A stretch of DNA of 64,000 nucleotides from Calonectria ilicicola (lineage: Eukaryota > Ascomycota > Sordariomycetes > Hypocreales > Nectriaceae), in the NCBI GenBank assembly GCA_020809705.1, contig CP085830.1:5787878-5851877 (forward strand), in the 5' to 3' direction. The notes beneath the pieces are model-generated. The model had not been told where the DNA came from. It saw nothing but the letters and a program-made list of their open reading frames with translations, and ran no database searches. Position numbers and translations under genes: made by a program. Positions 1 to 9,838 of this stretch are shown piece by piece; the stretch's first letter is position 1, and the number at the start of each line of letters is the position of its first letter.

Positions 1-292
1 CAAGAGGCTTTAGATCACAGCTAGTGCCATAGCCTTCGTAAAACATGTGAAGATCCGTGCCCATGCCATCTGAAGCAACAATTGCCGAGAAATCGGTCGA
101 GTTCCTCTCACCTGCAGCACTAGGATCCCACCCTACTCCAAGATGCCTTTGAGATAAGTTTTGGATAAAATTGTACAGTGCCTCTTTTCCAAAGGACAAT
201 CTGATACTTTGAAAGATATCGTCAGCTTCTGCTTCCAGCGCAGCCAGCTCCATGGCGAGTAGAAGAGAGACAAAGGTCACAGAGAGATGCAT
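1..292 (-). CDS. secreted protein, 5' part only (runs off the left edge)
   Basis: An open frame on the minus strand starts with ATG at 292 and stays open to the window edge, giving about 97 residues. The first 23 residues read as a signal peptide: a short start MHLSV, a hydrophobic run FVSLLLAMELAAL and an Ala-rich end. The following residues, with LYNFIQNLS and HMFYEGYGTSC, match no family I recognise. A GTGAG donor-like site near 145 and an acceptor-like CAG about 40 bases further in the gene direction could be a small intron, but the frame is open without it. A secreted enzyme or effector is possible. The 3' end lies outside the window, so function cannot be judged. Confidence 0.5.
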   Translation of the reverse strand, partial: MHLSVTFVSLLLAMELAALEAEADDIFQSIRLSFGKEALYNFIQNLSQRHLGVGWDPSAAGERNSTDFSAIVASDGMGTDLHMFYEGYGTSCDLKPL

Positions 293-1100
293 AGAGTAAT
301 CAGGAAGCGGAGGCCCAGTTTTAAAGTGTTTGTGTTTCAAGCTCGCCCTGGTCGTGCACGGTCGGTCGAGTGTCTGGAAACTTCGATTACAGACAACTAA
401 TCCTTTGCAGTCCGTACATGCTGCACTGTGCATAACAACGATCAATTGTGACTACTGCCCGTTTAGTATAGTTTTCTGTTCTTTGTGCGCACGATGCTCA
501 GGTGAGCGATGGATCTGGGACAAACACAAATCAGGAGTCGGAGCAGCACGATGATGTAGGTACAGTCTGCCCCTTTAGATATACATAGCTGCCAGGGGAG
601 TTGGGAGACATCGACCCACGGTGTACGCCTCCATCTTGGTACCATGACAGGTAACAGCCAATCACTTGTCAAGCTTCACTAAGCGTACATTGAGTCTAAC
701 CCAGTCTATGTGATGATTCAAGTATCGATCACAGGCGTGTGGGTCTGAGAGCACGGGTGGAAACAATCAAAGGGTATACTTCGTATTGTGGCCCTTGTTA
801 CGCGATCTCGTCGGAGATTCCGGCTTAATCAGGGAACAGCCTGAGCGGTTTTCATGTTGGGTGTTGGTAGTTGGTACCGTAGTTGGTCTGCGTCACGAAA
901 GGAAAGGTGGATCACAGGGTGAGCAGAGACAGGCATCAGGAAATTAGGTCCACTTAGTCTGCGTCCCTCGCGAGTCCAGCGAGAAGTGCAAGGACAGGCC
1001 TCTAATCAAGAAATGATACTTAAATCGTGATTTGACATTGTATATTTTCTATGAATCCCCGATTGACTTTCCGCCTCGACAGAACATCGACCAACGCACA
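293..1100. other. intergenic, no supported gene
   Basis: Only short overlapping reading frames without family resemblance are present. It probably includes the promoter of the partial minus-strand gene at the left edge. I see no RNA gene or transposon end here. Confidence 0.5.
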
Positions 1101-1694
1101 ATGAATACCGATAACCAGGCCGTCATGGCCAGGGCAACAGAATTCGGTGCAAGATGCAGAACTCTCCTGGAAGGAAAAATTGCCCGTGTCTGCGAACACA
1201 CGGTTGCAGAGCACTTGACCGTCATGAATGAAAGAATTGACGCTTTAGACACCGCGCTCCAGTCAATTGTCAAGATCCTGGATTCAACTCAAGCCCAGCC
1301 AAGGATCCAACCTGCCACTTCCGCACCTACATCACCTGTGGACACCGATACTTCAGCCCTTCATTGGATGCCGGGTAGCAACAAAGCTGGTAACATCGCC
1401 CCACCGCCCATCAAGCCTATGGTCTCGGGGAACCAGAGTCAGACACATCGAAGCACTGCCGTTTCTGCAGGACGCAGGCGTCGCCACAGACGCGCGCGAC
1501 TGGCCGCTATGGCTAGACACTCCGCGAGGCAAAAAAGCAATGATCAGAAGATGTTGCAGGTCCTTCCGGGATTCCATAAGATGCTGGGCGTCCCTAGAAC
1601 AATCCCGCTATCTCAAGATCGGCCACGTGCTCCTGGTGTCAGTCGCGGGCGCGACCACCGTGTTCGTTCTGGATCCCCCCTATCAATGTGTTGA
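1101..1694 (+). CDS. hypothetical protein with possible coiled coil and basic stretch
   Basis: The frame starts at ATG 1101 and codes for 197 residues. An N-terminal segment (about residues 1-60, containing MNERIDALDTALQSIVKILDS) has the heptad-like spacing of a short amphipathic helix. A low-complexity Pro/Thr/Ser region follows, then a very basic patch GRRRRHRRARLAA. A second overlapping frame (1267-1710) stays open and ends in a hydrophobic segment (IGHVLLVSVAGATTVFVL), so an intron or a frameshift between about 1300 and 1500 could join the first N-terminus to the second C-terminus. I do not recognise either version. This is a weak prediction; it could be a gene remnant. Confidence 0.3.
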   Translation: MNTDNQAVMARATEFGARCRTLLEGKIARVCEHTVAEHLTVMNERIDALDTALQSIVKILDSTQAQPRIQPATSAPTSPVDTDTSALHWMPGSNKAGNIAPPPIKPMVSGNQSQTHRSTAVSAGRRRRHRRARLAAMARHSARQKSNDQKMLQVLPGFHKMLGVPRTIPLSQDRPRAPGVSRGRDHRVRSGSPLSMC

Positions 1695-1710
1695 TGAGTT
1701 GGGTACTTAA

Positions 1711-2128
1711 CAACTCGCCATCCTCTAACACGACAATACGGGTCATCCAGAATACGGACAAGTTTGCTGTTGTGGCTCAATCGCACCCTGGTCGCGGAAC
1801 TACGTATTTTAGTTCCGGCGCTTTACCCACAAGCTCAGCTTAGGACAAAGGGCGTCACTAGAGCAGGTATTGGATACAACATGGAATCATAGAATATGGC
1901 AGAATGGCATGTATAATGCAAGTATGATTGAGCCAATTATGGAAACTGCCTAAAGTTAATCAGCTACAGTACTGGCTGAATGACAGTGATTGGTTGATGT
2001 GGTGGCCTAGTGTGATAGCTCAGAGTGAAGACTTAGTGTTCATTGGTCAAAGTCGCCGGAAACTTCGATAACAACTGATCCTCCAACGCAAAGCCAACAC
2101 CCATGTTGTGAAATGATGGATCTTCATT
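1711..2128. other. intergenic, nothing recognised
   Basis: No convincing gene, repeat or RNA. The sequence leads into the 51-bp minisatellite. Confidence 0.4.
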
Positions 2129-2310
2129 CCTCAAGCAGGGTTTTCTCGATATCCTCGAGCATACCTCGTCGGCGACATTTCTCAAGCCGGGTTTTCTCGA
2201 CCTCCTCGAGCATACCTCGTCGGCGATATTTCTCAAGCAGGGTTTTATCGACATCCTGGGACAGACCCCGCCGGCGATATTTCTCAAGCCGGGTTTTGTC
2301 GATAGTTTCG
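2129..2310 (+). repeat. 51-bp tandem minisatellite, about 3.5 units
   Basis: The motif TCAAGCMGGGTTTTMTCGA recurs at 2131, 2182, 2233 and 2284, a spacing of exactly 51 bases each time. Units differ by a few substitutions. Because 51 is a multiple of three, open frames pass through on both strands as 17-residue repeats. I read those as a consequence of the period, not as a gene. Confidence 0.85.
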
Positions 2311-2319
2311 GCTAGCCGC

Positions 2320-2979
2320 TTTTCTAGCCGCAGGACCCTAAAACGGGCTCCTAGTTTTGGTCCCAGAAGATCCGGGTAGAGGACCCTGAAACTGGACTAG
2401 CACTTTGATGACCTAAAACTAGGACATGAGCCCAGAATCGGGACCTCGAAGCCTACACCGAGATATTCTTGCATGTCGTAAGAAGTGAATAAGCCGCCGT
2501 CAGCCGCTCCAGATACCTACGCGGAATTCAGCTTAGGATGATTGGTGTGAGCATTTCACTTGCGACGCCATGCTTATGCGACTGGCGGCTTAAGACGGTC
2601 CGCAGAAGTTGTCCCAAGACCGAGGATGTCCCAAGATTAAAATAGGCTCTGGCACCCTTCAATATCAGTAGCAGTGTATGACAATTGTTCAAGTGATCAC
2701 AGTGAATAGAAACGTATGGAACGCCATAGAAGGCATAGCGGACAGAGCACAGAGGACAAGCTCGGGCCATAGTGAGGTAGCGTTGGCTTCAAGACTTCTG
2801 CGCCACAGCCCGAACTTAGGTGCCACTTCAAGCCTCAGTGTATCCCACAATTGAGTTGTAAGAAACAAAAGAAATGGCCGTTAGCCTCCTAATAGGTCCT
2901 GTGTTCGTTCAGCCCATTAATCATTCAGCCAACTCCCGCTCCAGGTTCCTATCCGGGAAATGAACTCATTCCGCCCGGT
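2320..2979. other. intergenic, nothing recognised
   Basis: Short unsupported frames only. A few imperfect repeats of AGGACCCTRAAAC around 2330-2400 suggest further degenerate tandem sequence. Confidence 0.35.
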
Positions 2980-3440
2980 GTACCGTTTCATTTTCTTCGG
3001 CGTACTGGTTCACCCTCCTCGGCGAACTGGTTCACTCTTTCCTCTGTACTGGTTCAACGGTTTCAACATACCAGCCCCACCCGTACCAGTCCTAGCGGTA
3101 CCAGTCCTTCCTTCTCGGTGTCCCGGTTCAGACTGTACTGGTTCAATACAGACCAGTAGCCCCAAGTTGCCATACCAGTCCAGATTCTGTACCAGTATGC
3201 GACTTTACATAGACCAGTACGCATTATGTACCACTCCACCAAAAATGCTCTACTGGTACACTCGTACCAGTACGGTCTCTGTACTAGTCCATACAAATTG
3301 ATATACTAGTACGGCTGTACCATTCCTACCTGTACCAGTCGGCTGAGATGCTTTTAGGGTCAGCTGTAGCATTACACTCTTTCTGCTCTACTAGTACGCC
3401 ACGGTCTGCCATGCCTCTACCGTACCATTACACTCTTTTT
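2980..3440. repeat. array of degenerate TACTGGT / ACCAGTA motifs
   Basis: The octamer-like motif GTACCAGT or its reverse complement ACTGGTAC/ACTGGTTC occurs more than a dozen times in about 450 bases, at irregular spacing and on both strands (for example near 3003, 3048, 3093, 3108, 3172, 3192, 3254 and 3267). This is not a fixed-period tandem repeat. It could be a decayed array, a binding-site cluster or hairpin-rich satellite. Frames crossing it are biased by the motif and not convincing genes. Confidence 0.7.
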
Positions 3441-3730
3441 TCTATGCTGGTATTCTAGAACCCACATATAAAGTCTCCAGCACTTCATTTGGCCTTTTCT
3501 CACCTGCCAACTCGCCATATTCTTTTTCGTCTTGGCCGTTGCTTGTACATTTGCAGGCTACGGTCGCGGTCGCGTTCGGAACCTGTATTAGCGGGTTGAA
3601 GGTGAGGGGTACAGCCAGGGCATATCGAAGCGCGGTTGAGGTCGCGGTCGGATCACCCAACGGTTAGCGGCTTACACATCAAAAGATATCCGGCTGAATA
3701 TCATTGGGTCGGGATGACGTGCTCCGACCA

Positions 3731-3945
3731 ATGGTTGGGTGATAGCATCCCGGAGAAACGAGTGACCGACCCGCCTGCAGGCATGAAACATTCCTTTCCA
3801 ATCAACGCTTTCTCGCACATCGCTCAAACGCGTCTTGAGTGTGGCACGGCGGCCTTCGGGGCGACCTCAATAATCATCACTCCCCCCTCTTGATCTTTTG
3901 CTCCTACAATGGGTCACTCATGGCGAGACCGTAATGTTCGGCATA
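3731..3945 (+). repeat. diverged direct duplicate of the 5' region of the DUF7924-type gene
   Basis: This segment resembles 4077-4312. The pairs AATGGTTGGGTGATAGC / AATGGTTGGCTGAAAGC, GAGTGACCGACCCGC / GAGTCGCCGACCCGC and GGGTCACTCATGGCGAGACC / GGGTCACACATGGCGAGACC occur in the same order with similar spacing. The copied start codon ATGGCGAGACCG is followed at once by TAA, so this copy codes for nothing useful. It looks like a tandem duplication of promoter plus first codons, or the leftover of a lost upstream paralogue. Confidence 0.7.
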
Positions 3946-4297
3946 TGGTCGTGTTATTCATCTGGAACGGTCTGCCTAGGGAATACCATCCTCTAGCGCG
4001 CGACACCCCCCCGCGCGTCACCCCCCTTGATTGCCATCCTGGCCTCCGCAGCCCATCCATTCCGAATCGAGCGGCTAATGGTTGGCTGAAAGCGTACCGG
4101 GGAAAAGAGTCGCCGACCCGCATGAAAGCATGAAGCATTCCTCTCCAATTGATGAAAGCTCTCCTCCACACCACCCTCGGCTGTCACCTGTTGCACCACC
4201 TCAAACGTGACCACCGATAGCGACGCCGCGAGTCCTAGTGACCCTCATAGCCCCCCAAAATTTCCTCTCGGTTTCGTCTCTCAATGATGGGTCACAC

Positions 4298-6080
4298 ATG
4301 GCGAGACCGCATAATCGAAAGCGACAGCGCGCCGACGAGCCCTCGCGAGCCGACACCGACCCTCCAGCAAAGAAGATCAAGACAAGAAGCGAAATCGAAC
4401 TCGAGGCTTGGAGATCTTGGAAATATCCCCCTGAGTTTTGGGACGGGCTGTCCAAGATTGAACTTACTCACCGGGCCTTGGAAGAACTCGACCGACGGAC
4501 TCGCACTCGGCGCTCTCATCCCTCGACTCCGGCTAGGCACAGCGGACTTGTCCCACGTACCACAACAACCTCCAAGGACCTTGCCCGTTTCGCAAGGCAC
4601 GGCGGCCCAGATTTGCGTGATCTCAGAGGGGTAAGTTGATATGAGCTCAATCTATGAATTGTCCTAATGAATTCTTTTAGCACCCGCATCCAACTACCCT
4701 AATGAGCGCGAGCCGATCTTCCCGAAGCCGGAGGACCAAGTCCACGCTTCCAACCTCGACGCTTCCCACCTCGGCAACGACTAAGACTAAGACTCAGAAG
4801 TCATCGCCTTACAACCGTGACTTCGAATTGCATCTGACCGAACATGCTATTCACCCGACCTGGAGGCCACAAAAGCTAGATTTAGAAGAAGTGAAGGAGA
4901 CCCTAGCAGTCCCAAGACCGTCGCTCTCGCCTTCTAAGTTCTCTGATGGTGCATTTGATGCCTTTCAGGAGAGCAACGCCCGAGCAAAAGATGAAGATGA
5001 TGTGAAGGCAGATGTTATCCCAACTATCACCGGCCCCACGCAATCCAACTATCTCGTCGCCAGAAACACCGTATTTGGTAACCTTGAGCCACTTACGGAC
5101 GGCAGTCTAGCCCCAGCAAACCCAGACATTTACTATGGGGCATATCCCCAAGACCTCAACCGTTCGATCCGTGCCGAGCTCGCTAGCCACATTATCCCAT
5201 CAACAATGGAAGACAAACCGATGGCGCCCAACTTCTTTCTAGAAGTCAAAGGCCCAGATGGTAATGGAGCAGTGGCAACGAGGCAAGCTCGCTACGATGG
5301 AGCAATTGGATCTCGCGCCATGCACAGCCTGCAGAACTACGGAGAGACGGAGCCGCAGTACATGGCAACGTCTATACGTTCAGCTCGACCTACCATGCCA
5401 GCAGCGGCACGCTTCAGCTCTACGCCCACCACCCTACGGCACCGACGGCTCCTGACGGGCGGCCCGAGTACCACATGACTCAGATTAAGGGTTATGCCAT
5501 GACCAGTGATCGTGAAACATTCGTCCAAGGCGCCACCGCGTTCAGAAATGCCAGGGACTTAGCGAAACGGCATCGCGACGACTTCATCCAAGCTGCGAAC
5601 GGAAGAGCTCAAGCGGTGGCGTCAGCGGCGGCTGCTCACGAAGATCTGTCCCCAGCTTCTAACGAATGGCAAGAATCTGTGGATCGCTCAGACTACACTG
5701 CCTTGCAGGATGCTGATGATGCACTCCAGCAGCACATTGCCGACGCTAGCAATTATGCATTGGAAGACGATAGTGAGGCGATTCCTTTCCCCTACGCGGA
5801 GGACGATTCACGGGAGCCTAGCGGAGAATTCGGGGTTTCGGGTCTTGAGGACTCAAGTATCGTGTCCAGCTTTACATCAAGCTTCAGCACCACTAAGCGT
5901 CCTAGGCCGTCACTCAGCCCTCCCTCTTCAAGAGACGGCCAGCCATCCAAGAATCGGATGCCACCCAATACAGCTCGACGCGCTGCTAAGTCGGTGTCCA
6001 CAGCAGAAACTCTGCAGCCAGGTTCCAGTGAGCCATGTTCAGGAAGGTCTTTGAGGGCTAGGAAGTCAAAACCCAGATGA
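4298..6080 (+). pseudogene. DUF7924-type fungal protein, one intron, broken by one frameshift
   Basis: Exon 1 is 4298-4630 (starts MARPHNRKRQRADE), followed by an intron at 4631-4680 (GTAAGT..TTTTAG), then exon 2. The protein follows a family I recall as DUF7924: an N-terminal basic region, a FWDGLSKIELT segment, a Ser/Arg/Thr-rich linker, then the conserved core with PRPSLSPSKF, LAPANPDIYYGA and NFFLEVKGPDG. The core is thought to be related to PD-(D/E)XK nucleases, since FFLEVKG has the right E-x-K look; that is inference. At 5361/5362 one base is missing: the frame before the break ends EPQY and the next frame resumes GNVYTFSSTYH, the normal continuation. Without repair the first frame stops at 5478; the restored frame ends at 6080. 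An otherwise clean sequence suggests a recent lesion or an assembly error. Confidence 0.75.
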
Positions 6081-6124
6081 AAGCCTGAATGAAAGAGACC
6101 ACAGGATGCGAAACACGCTTTTGG

Positions 6125-6445
6125 TTTGGCCAACCCTCGGATCCTGGCAGGGTTGGATTCTGTTTTCTGAGATGATGGTGTTACCAGGAACAGGGCCATT
6201 CTGTTTTCACGAGATGGGCGGTTCTCAGGAACAGGGCCATTCTGTTTTCACGAGATGGGCGGTTCTCAGGAACAGGGCCATTCCGCTTCTGGGACACCTG
6301 GCAGGGGTTGAAATCTGTTTTCTGAGATGGCAGTGTTCCTGGGAACACCTGGCAGGGGCTGGGTTCTATTTTCTGAGATGGTAGTGTTCCCAGGACACCT
6401 GGCAGGGGTTGGATTCTATTTTCTGAGATGGTAGTGGTCTTGAGA
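6125..6445 (+). repeat. minisatellite of about 42-55-bp units
   Basis: Units built on TTCTGTTTTCTGAGATGG and TTCTGTTTTCACGAGATGG recur, with spacers GGAACAGGGCCA or CACCTGGCAGGGG. The first part has near-perfect 42-bp units (GGGCCATTCTGTTTTCACG twice). The second part has longer variants starting CACCTGGCAGGGG. It lies directly 3' of the DUF7924-type gene and its frames are repeat artefacts. Confidence 0.8.
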
Positions 6446-6840
6446 CACTCGGCTCAAGGCGCATTGCCTTAACAGCTACTAAGAATAGTATAACTAACTT
6501 AACATCCAATGGGGTCAGCTAATTTTAGGGTCTTGTATCTATCAATAGCTCATTTCCAAGCGCTTCTGGGACCAATCAGCCATCAAATCGCGCCGTCTTA
6601 GTAATCAGGTCTCGGGAGAGGGGAAGCAGCAAATCAAGCTTCATGAGCATCACCCGACTGGCAGATCCAGCAGGGAATCCCGAATAGCTCAATTTCAACT
6701 CTATAATCAGTTGTTTGAAATGCGATTTCGTGAATCAACAATTTGCTGCCGCAGAAGACTACAAATTCAAATAATATCGAAATGAACATTTAAACTCAAT
6801 ATTACAAGAGACATTGCACCGGACGCAGACAAAGTCAGAA

Positions 6841-7237
6841 ATGAATGGTATAAATACTTATCCAAAGGCTTCATTAAAGAAGCAGGATAGAAGAAATAAG
6901 AACTTTTCTCAAGCAACTCGGCATTTAATACAAAGATGCAATCAAATAAGCCGTCGTTATGGTGCAGATGTTTACATTGTCTTACGTCGAAGGAATCGAC
7001 ACTATGATTATAATTCTACTGTTGATCCACTATTCCCTACCTCAACAGACCAGATTGTACGTCATTTTCTTGCGTTGGAAGTGTCGGTACTGACAATTAA
7101 AGGAGAGAGCCTACCCCTTGGCGATTAGGAGGGGCCCGGACGATTTTAAAAAACAAAATGGAGATGTTAAGATAATCGGCGTGTCGAGCGATGGCCAAGG
7201 AGTTAGTGAAAACTGCAGAAGAGAAGAGACTATATAA
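6841..7237 (+). CDS. small MADS-box-like (SRF-type) protein, two exons
   Basis: Exon 1 is 6841-7056 and exon 2 is 7103-7237; the 46-base intron starts GTACGT, has branch site CTGAC and ends in AAAG. The product is about 116 residues. Residues about 15-75 (KNFSQATRHLIQRCNQISRRYGADVYIVLRR) match the small fungal MADS-box-like proteins: a basic helix entering a strand ADVYIVLRR, then an acidic/Pro segment. Splicing joins STDQI to ERAYPLAIRRGPDDF, which is the usual continuation in that family (YPLP..DDF); the unspliced frame lacks it. If real it is a DNA-binding regulator in the nucleus. The first-exon codons upstream of ATG 6841 lack a start. The gene stands alone among repeats. Confidence 0.6.
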
Positions 7238-7460
7238 CGAAATTACATAGATCTGTTTGTGCGAATTACAATGATGCATTTGCACGAGGGGCGCGAGTAC
7301 AGTAGGAAAATATGACGAAGCCAATTCGTAGATGTCTGTGCTGTATGTACTGTGTCTAAAATGACATAAACGTCGCCGTTGCAGATTGGAGCATTACGCG
7401 TCAGCCTCCAAGTTGTCCTGTACAGGGGATTCGCCGGCTAGTGAATAAGCAGGTATGGCT
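7238..7460. other. short intergenic stretch
   Basis: It contains the presumed 3' end of the MADS-like gene. No other feature seen. Confidence 0.4.
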
Positions 7461-7464
7461 TACA

Positions 7465-7760
7465 AGTTGCTACTAGTAGCCATTTTCATGACTGATCAAT
7501 CCCTGGCGAACCCATAAGCGCTTATTGCCATTATCAAGTAGCCACGCGCTTACCTTACAAGCTAGAACCTACAGAGTATTGCTGTACTAACAGCTAAAGA
7601 GAGCTACTAGTAGCATCTTGCGCTCTATCGCTGCCATTAGCTAAAGAGGCTACTAGCAGTATCTTACGGTACGGCTTATTGCTAGCACCTTGTTGCTACA
7701 AGTAGACAAGGGGGCTACTAGTCGTCGTAAGCGAGTAGACTACCGAAAGGGGTCTCTGTA
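7465..7760. repeat. scattered GCTACTAGTAGC-type motifs, copy 1
   Basis: Variants of the near-palindrome GCTACTAGTAGC occur near 7469, 7603, 7649 and 7713, each in a similar short context (for example AGCATCTTGCG, AGTATCTTACGG). A related cluster is found at 21340-21430, where the string GTAAGCG..ACCGAAAGGG also recurs. This points to a dispersed short repeat family, perhaps a degraded miniature element. Confidence 0.55.
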
Positions 7761-8180
7761 GCCATAATGGTTGGTGGAATGAACGGATGGGCAGCTTTCC
7801 TTTGCCGAGCCGAGTTGAGGCAAGCCAAGACTCATCTGGCTATTACAAAAGTCATCCAACTTTCTCAGCTCTTTTCTTGAATCACCCTCCCTGGTATTTC
7901 CATTTGTTCTGCTGTCATCGATTGAGGCTATATTTCCACTAGGGCTGCCCGGGCTTGGACTCTCCTTTCCCCGCACCTCTTTCAAAGGATGACCAGTGTG
8001 AGTCATTTGCCTCAGGTATTGGGGATGGCTGATCAGTCCAGCCAAGCCAGAAGAATGCTTTCCAGGCGTCAGGCCCAAGACGTGAGTGCAATCCATGTTG
8101 AATTCAGAAACTCGGTGGACGCCTGTTAGATTTGCGCTGTGAGGGCTCGGCAGAGAGGGTCGGTTATGGGACGAAATCAT
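7740..8180 (-). CDS. doubtful hypothetical ORF
   Basis: A 146-codon frame starts at ATG 8180. It is rich in Ser, Gly, His and Pro and resembles no family. It partly overlaps the dispersed repeat at its 3' end. There is no intron evidence and no neighbour that explains it. I list it only because it is the longest frame in this interval; it is more likely non-coding. Confidence 0.15.
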   Translation of the reverse strand: MISSHNRPSLPSPHSANLTGVHRVSEFNMDCTHVLGLTPGKHSSGLAGLISHPQYLRQMTHTGHPLKEVRGKESPSPGSPSGNIASIDDSRTNGNTREGDSRKELRKLDDFCNSQMSLGLPQLGSAKESCPSVHSTNHYGYRDPFR

Positions 8181-8984
8181 CAGTAAATAAAGACGTCTGC
8201 ATACATGTTAAGTAGTTGCTATACATCAGTGGCCACCCGCATTTTATTGGGGCACTGGCGTAATTTCATTGTACAAGTAGCAAAAAACTTGTTTAATCAT
8301 GGAAATTGGGCTGTGAGAAGACTAATCGGTCGTAGTCCATCCCATTGTTAAAGTTTAAAAGGCCGTCACCATGATGACAGCCCTATTCCCTCAACGTTAT
8401 TGTATTGTTTCGGCTTTACCATGCCTGGCAAGGGATCTACGGCCTTTGCAGGCGAAGGTGAATCGGGGCAAAATCATGATTTCGTGCCCAAGCTCAGTCA
8501 CGGGTTGAGCGACATGGGGGCGAAAAGAGAAAAGAAAAAAAAAGAAAAAATCATAATTTATATATACATATATATATAAATATTCCCCCTTTTGAGACTG
8601 AGAGCGGACCTGAATTTTATTTTATTTTATTCAATTGGAAAGTGAAGCTATTGATTGAATTCCATAGCACCGAGAGGGCTGAACATTGCATCATGTAGAC
8701 GTAGTCATAATCATTGTTGGTGATTCCACGAGAAAGTGACAATCCTTGAGCGTTCACTGGTCAAGTTCTGTTGGTACTAAAGATAGATGGTGTAACAGGA
8801 AGATGCAGTCGAGGGAAAATGCAAGTGCCTTCAGGCAAGTCTCTTGACGAGACGACCTGAGCAGCAATGATATGAGTATTTAGTTAGCCGCTGCCCATCG
8901 AGACGCTCACCCAAGGGCCGACGTGTGCATATCTGGTACTTGAGGAACAGATGAAGCAATCAGCGGAAATTTACAACACTATTT
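8181..8984. other. intergenic with purine-rich and TA-rich low complexity
   Basis: At about 8524-8582 there is an A/G-rich run followed by a TATATACATATATATATAAA stretch. Near 8617 a short TTTTA repeat occurs. No gene or RNA recognised. Confidence 0.45.
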
Positions 8985-9507
8985 AGGCCAGGCTACTCTT
9001 GGAGTTTGACTCGGCGACAGATACTCACGCACTGGATCGATGGCTGACCTCGACGAGGCCATTTGCCTGGACCGAGAGGCCGTCGAGGCCGCAGACCGGG
9101 CTACACTGTTGAACAACCTTGCCCGTCGACTTGGCAACAGACACTCACGCACTGGATCGATGTCTGACCTCGACGAGGCCATTCGCCTGGACCGAGAGGC
9201 CGTCGAGGCCACCCCAGAAGGCCATCCAGATCGGGCTGGATGGTTGAACAACCTTGCCCTTCAAGTCGGCAACAGACATTCACGCACTGGATCGATGGCG
9301 GACCTCGACGAGGCCATTCACCTGGCCCGAGAGGCCGTTGAGACCGCCCCAGAAGGCCATCCAGACCGGGCTACACTGTTGAACAATCTTGGGAATCGAC
9401 TCGGCAACAGGTTCTCAAGCCAGCCAAAATCCTTGTCTCCTGGCACAGCGAAGTCTTCTGGTTTGGAGCGACTAGGACAAGACTCTCAACTCTGCATACG
9501 AGAATAG
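8985..9507 (+). pseudogene. tetratricopeptide-repeat fragment of a STAND/CHAT-type protein
   Basis: Three repeats begin MADLDEAI or MSDLDEAI at 9040, 9160 and 9295. The full unit is 45 codons (135 bases): DLDEAIRLDREAVEATPEGH followed by PDRAGWLNNLA and GNRHSRTGS. The first unit lacks five codons (the TPEGH part). This is the TPR type found in the C-terminus of fungal NLR/STAND proteins and CHAT-domain proteins. Upstream, in the same frame, the next unit is present but cut and carries a TGA near 9008; downstream the frame leaves the family after GNRF and ends at 9507. So only an internal slice of a much larger gene is left, with no NACHT, CHAT or start codon. Confidence 0.75.
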
Positions 9508-9838
9508 TGACTTACGCCGTGGCTTACGCCCTGATTGCTAAGCGCCTTTCTCTGGTTGAAGCTGTAGAATGAATTATCGCAGAAAGAAAAGGACAAGCAT
9601 AATTCCCCGTATGCAAAGGGTTACATAAGCCTTGAGGTACTCGTATAAGCTAGGCTGGCTACCGGCTGAATATTCAACTTAGTATGGACATGAAGGACGA
9701 TGGGTAGTATGCTTTATTTTTTAGACCCAACTAGCTTTGTCTTATCTATGGAAATAAGGTAATACGTAGGTAGGTACGTTACCTAAGACAAGCTTTAGGT
9801 TTATTCGATGGAAATCTGAATGCTCTTCTCAAATTTGG
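9508..9838. other. intergenic, nothing recognised
   Basis: AT-leaning sequence with a short TAGGTAGGTA run near 9767. It probably holds the 3' end of the minus-strand carboxylesterase. Confidence 0.4.

Noticed and set aside
3063..3301. Tyr/Trp/Val-rich frames on both strands
   Set aside because: The composition comes from the repeated GTACCAGT/TACTGGT motif, not from a protein.
6814..7128. 104-residue protein as given by the unspliced frame
   Set aside because: The start is TTG, and the last 20 residues come from an intron; the spliced model fits the MADS-like family better.
8979..9283. Minus-strand frames over the TPR fragment
   Set aside because: They mirror the repeated plus-strand TPR codons and have no independent support.
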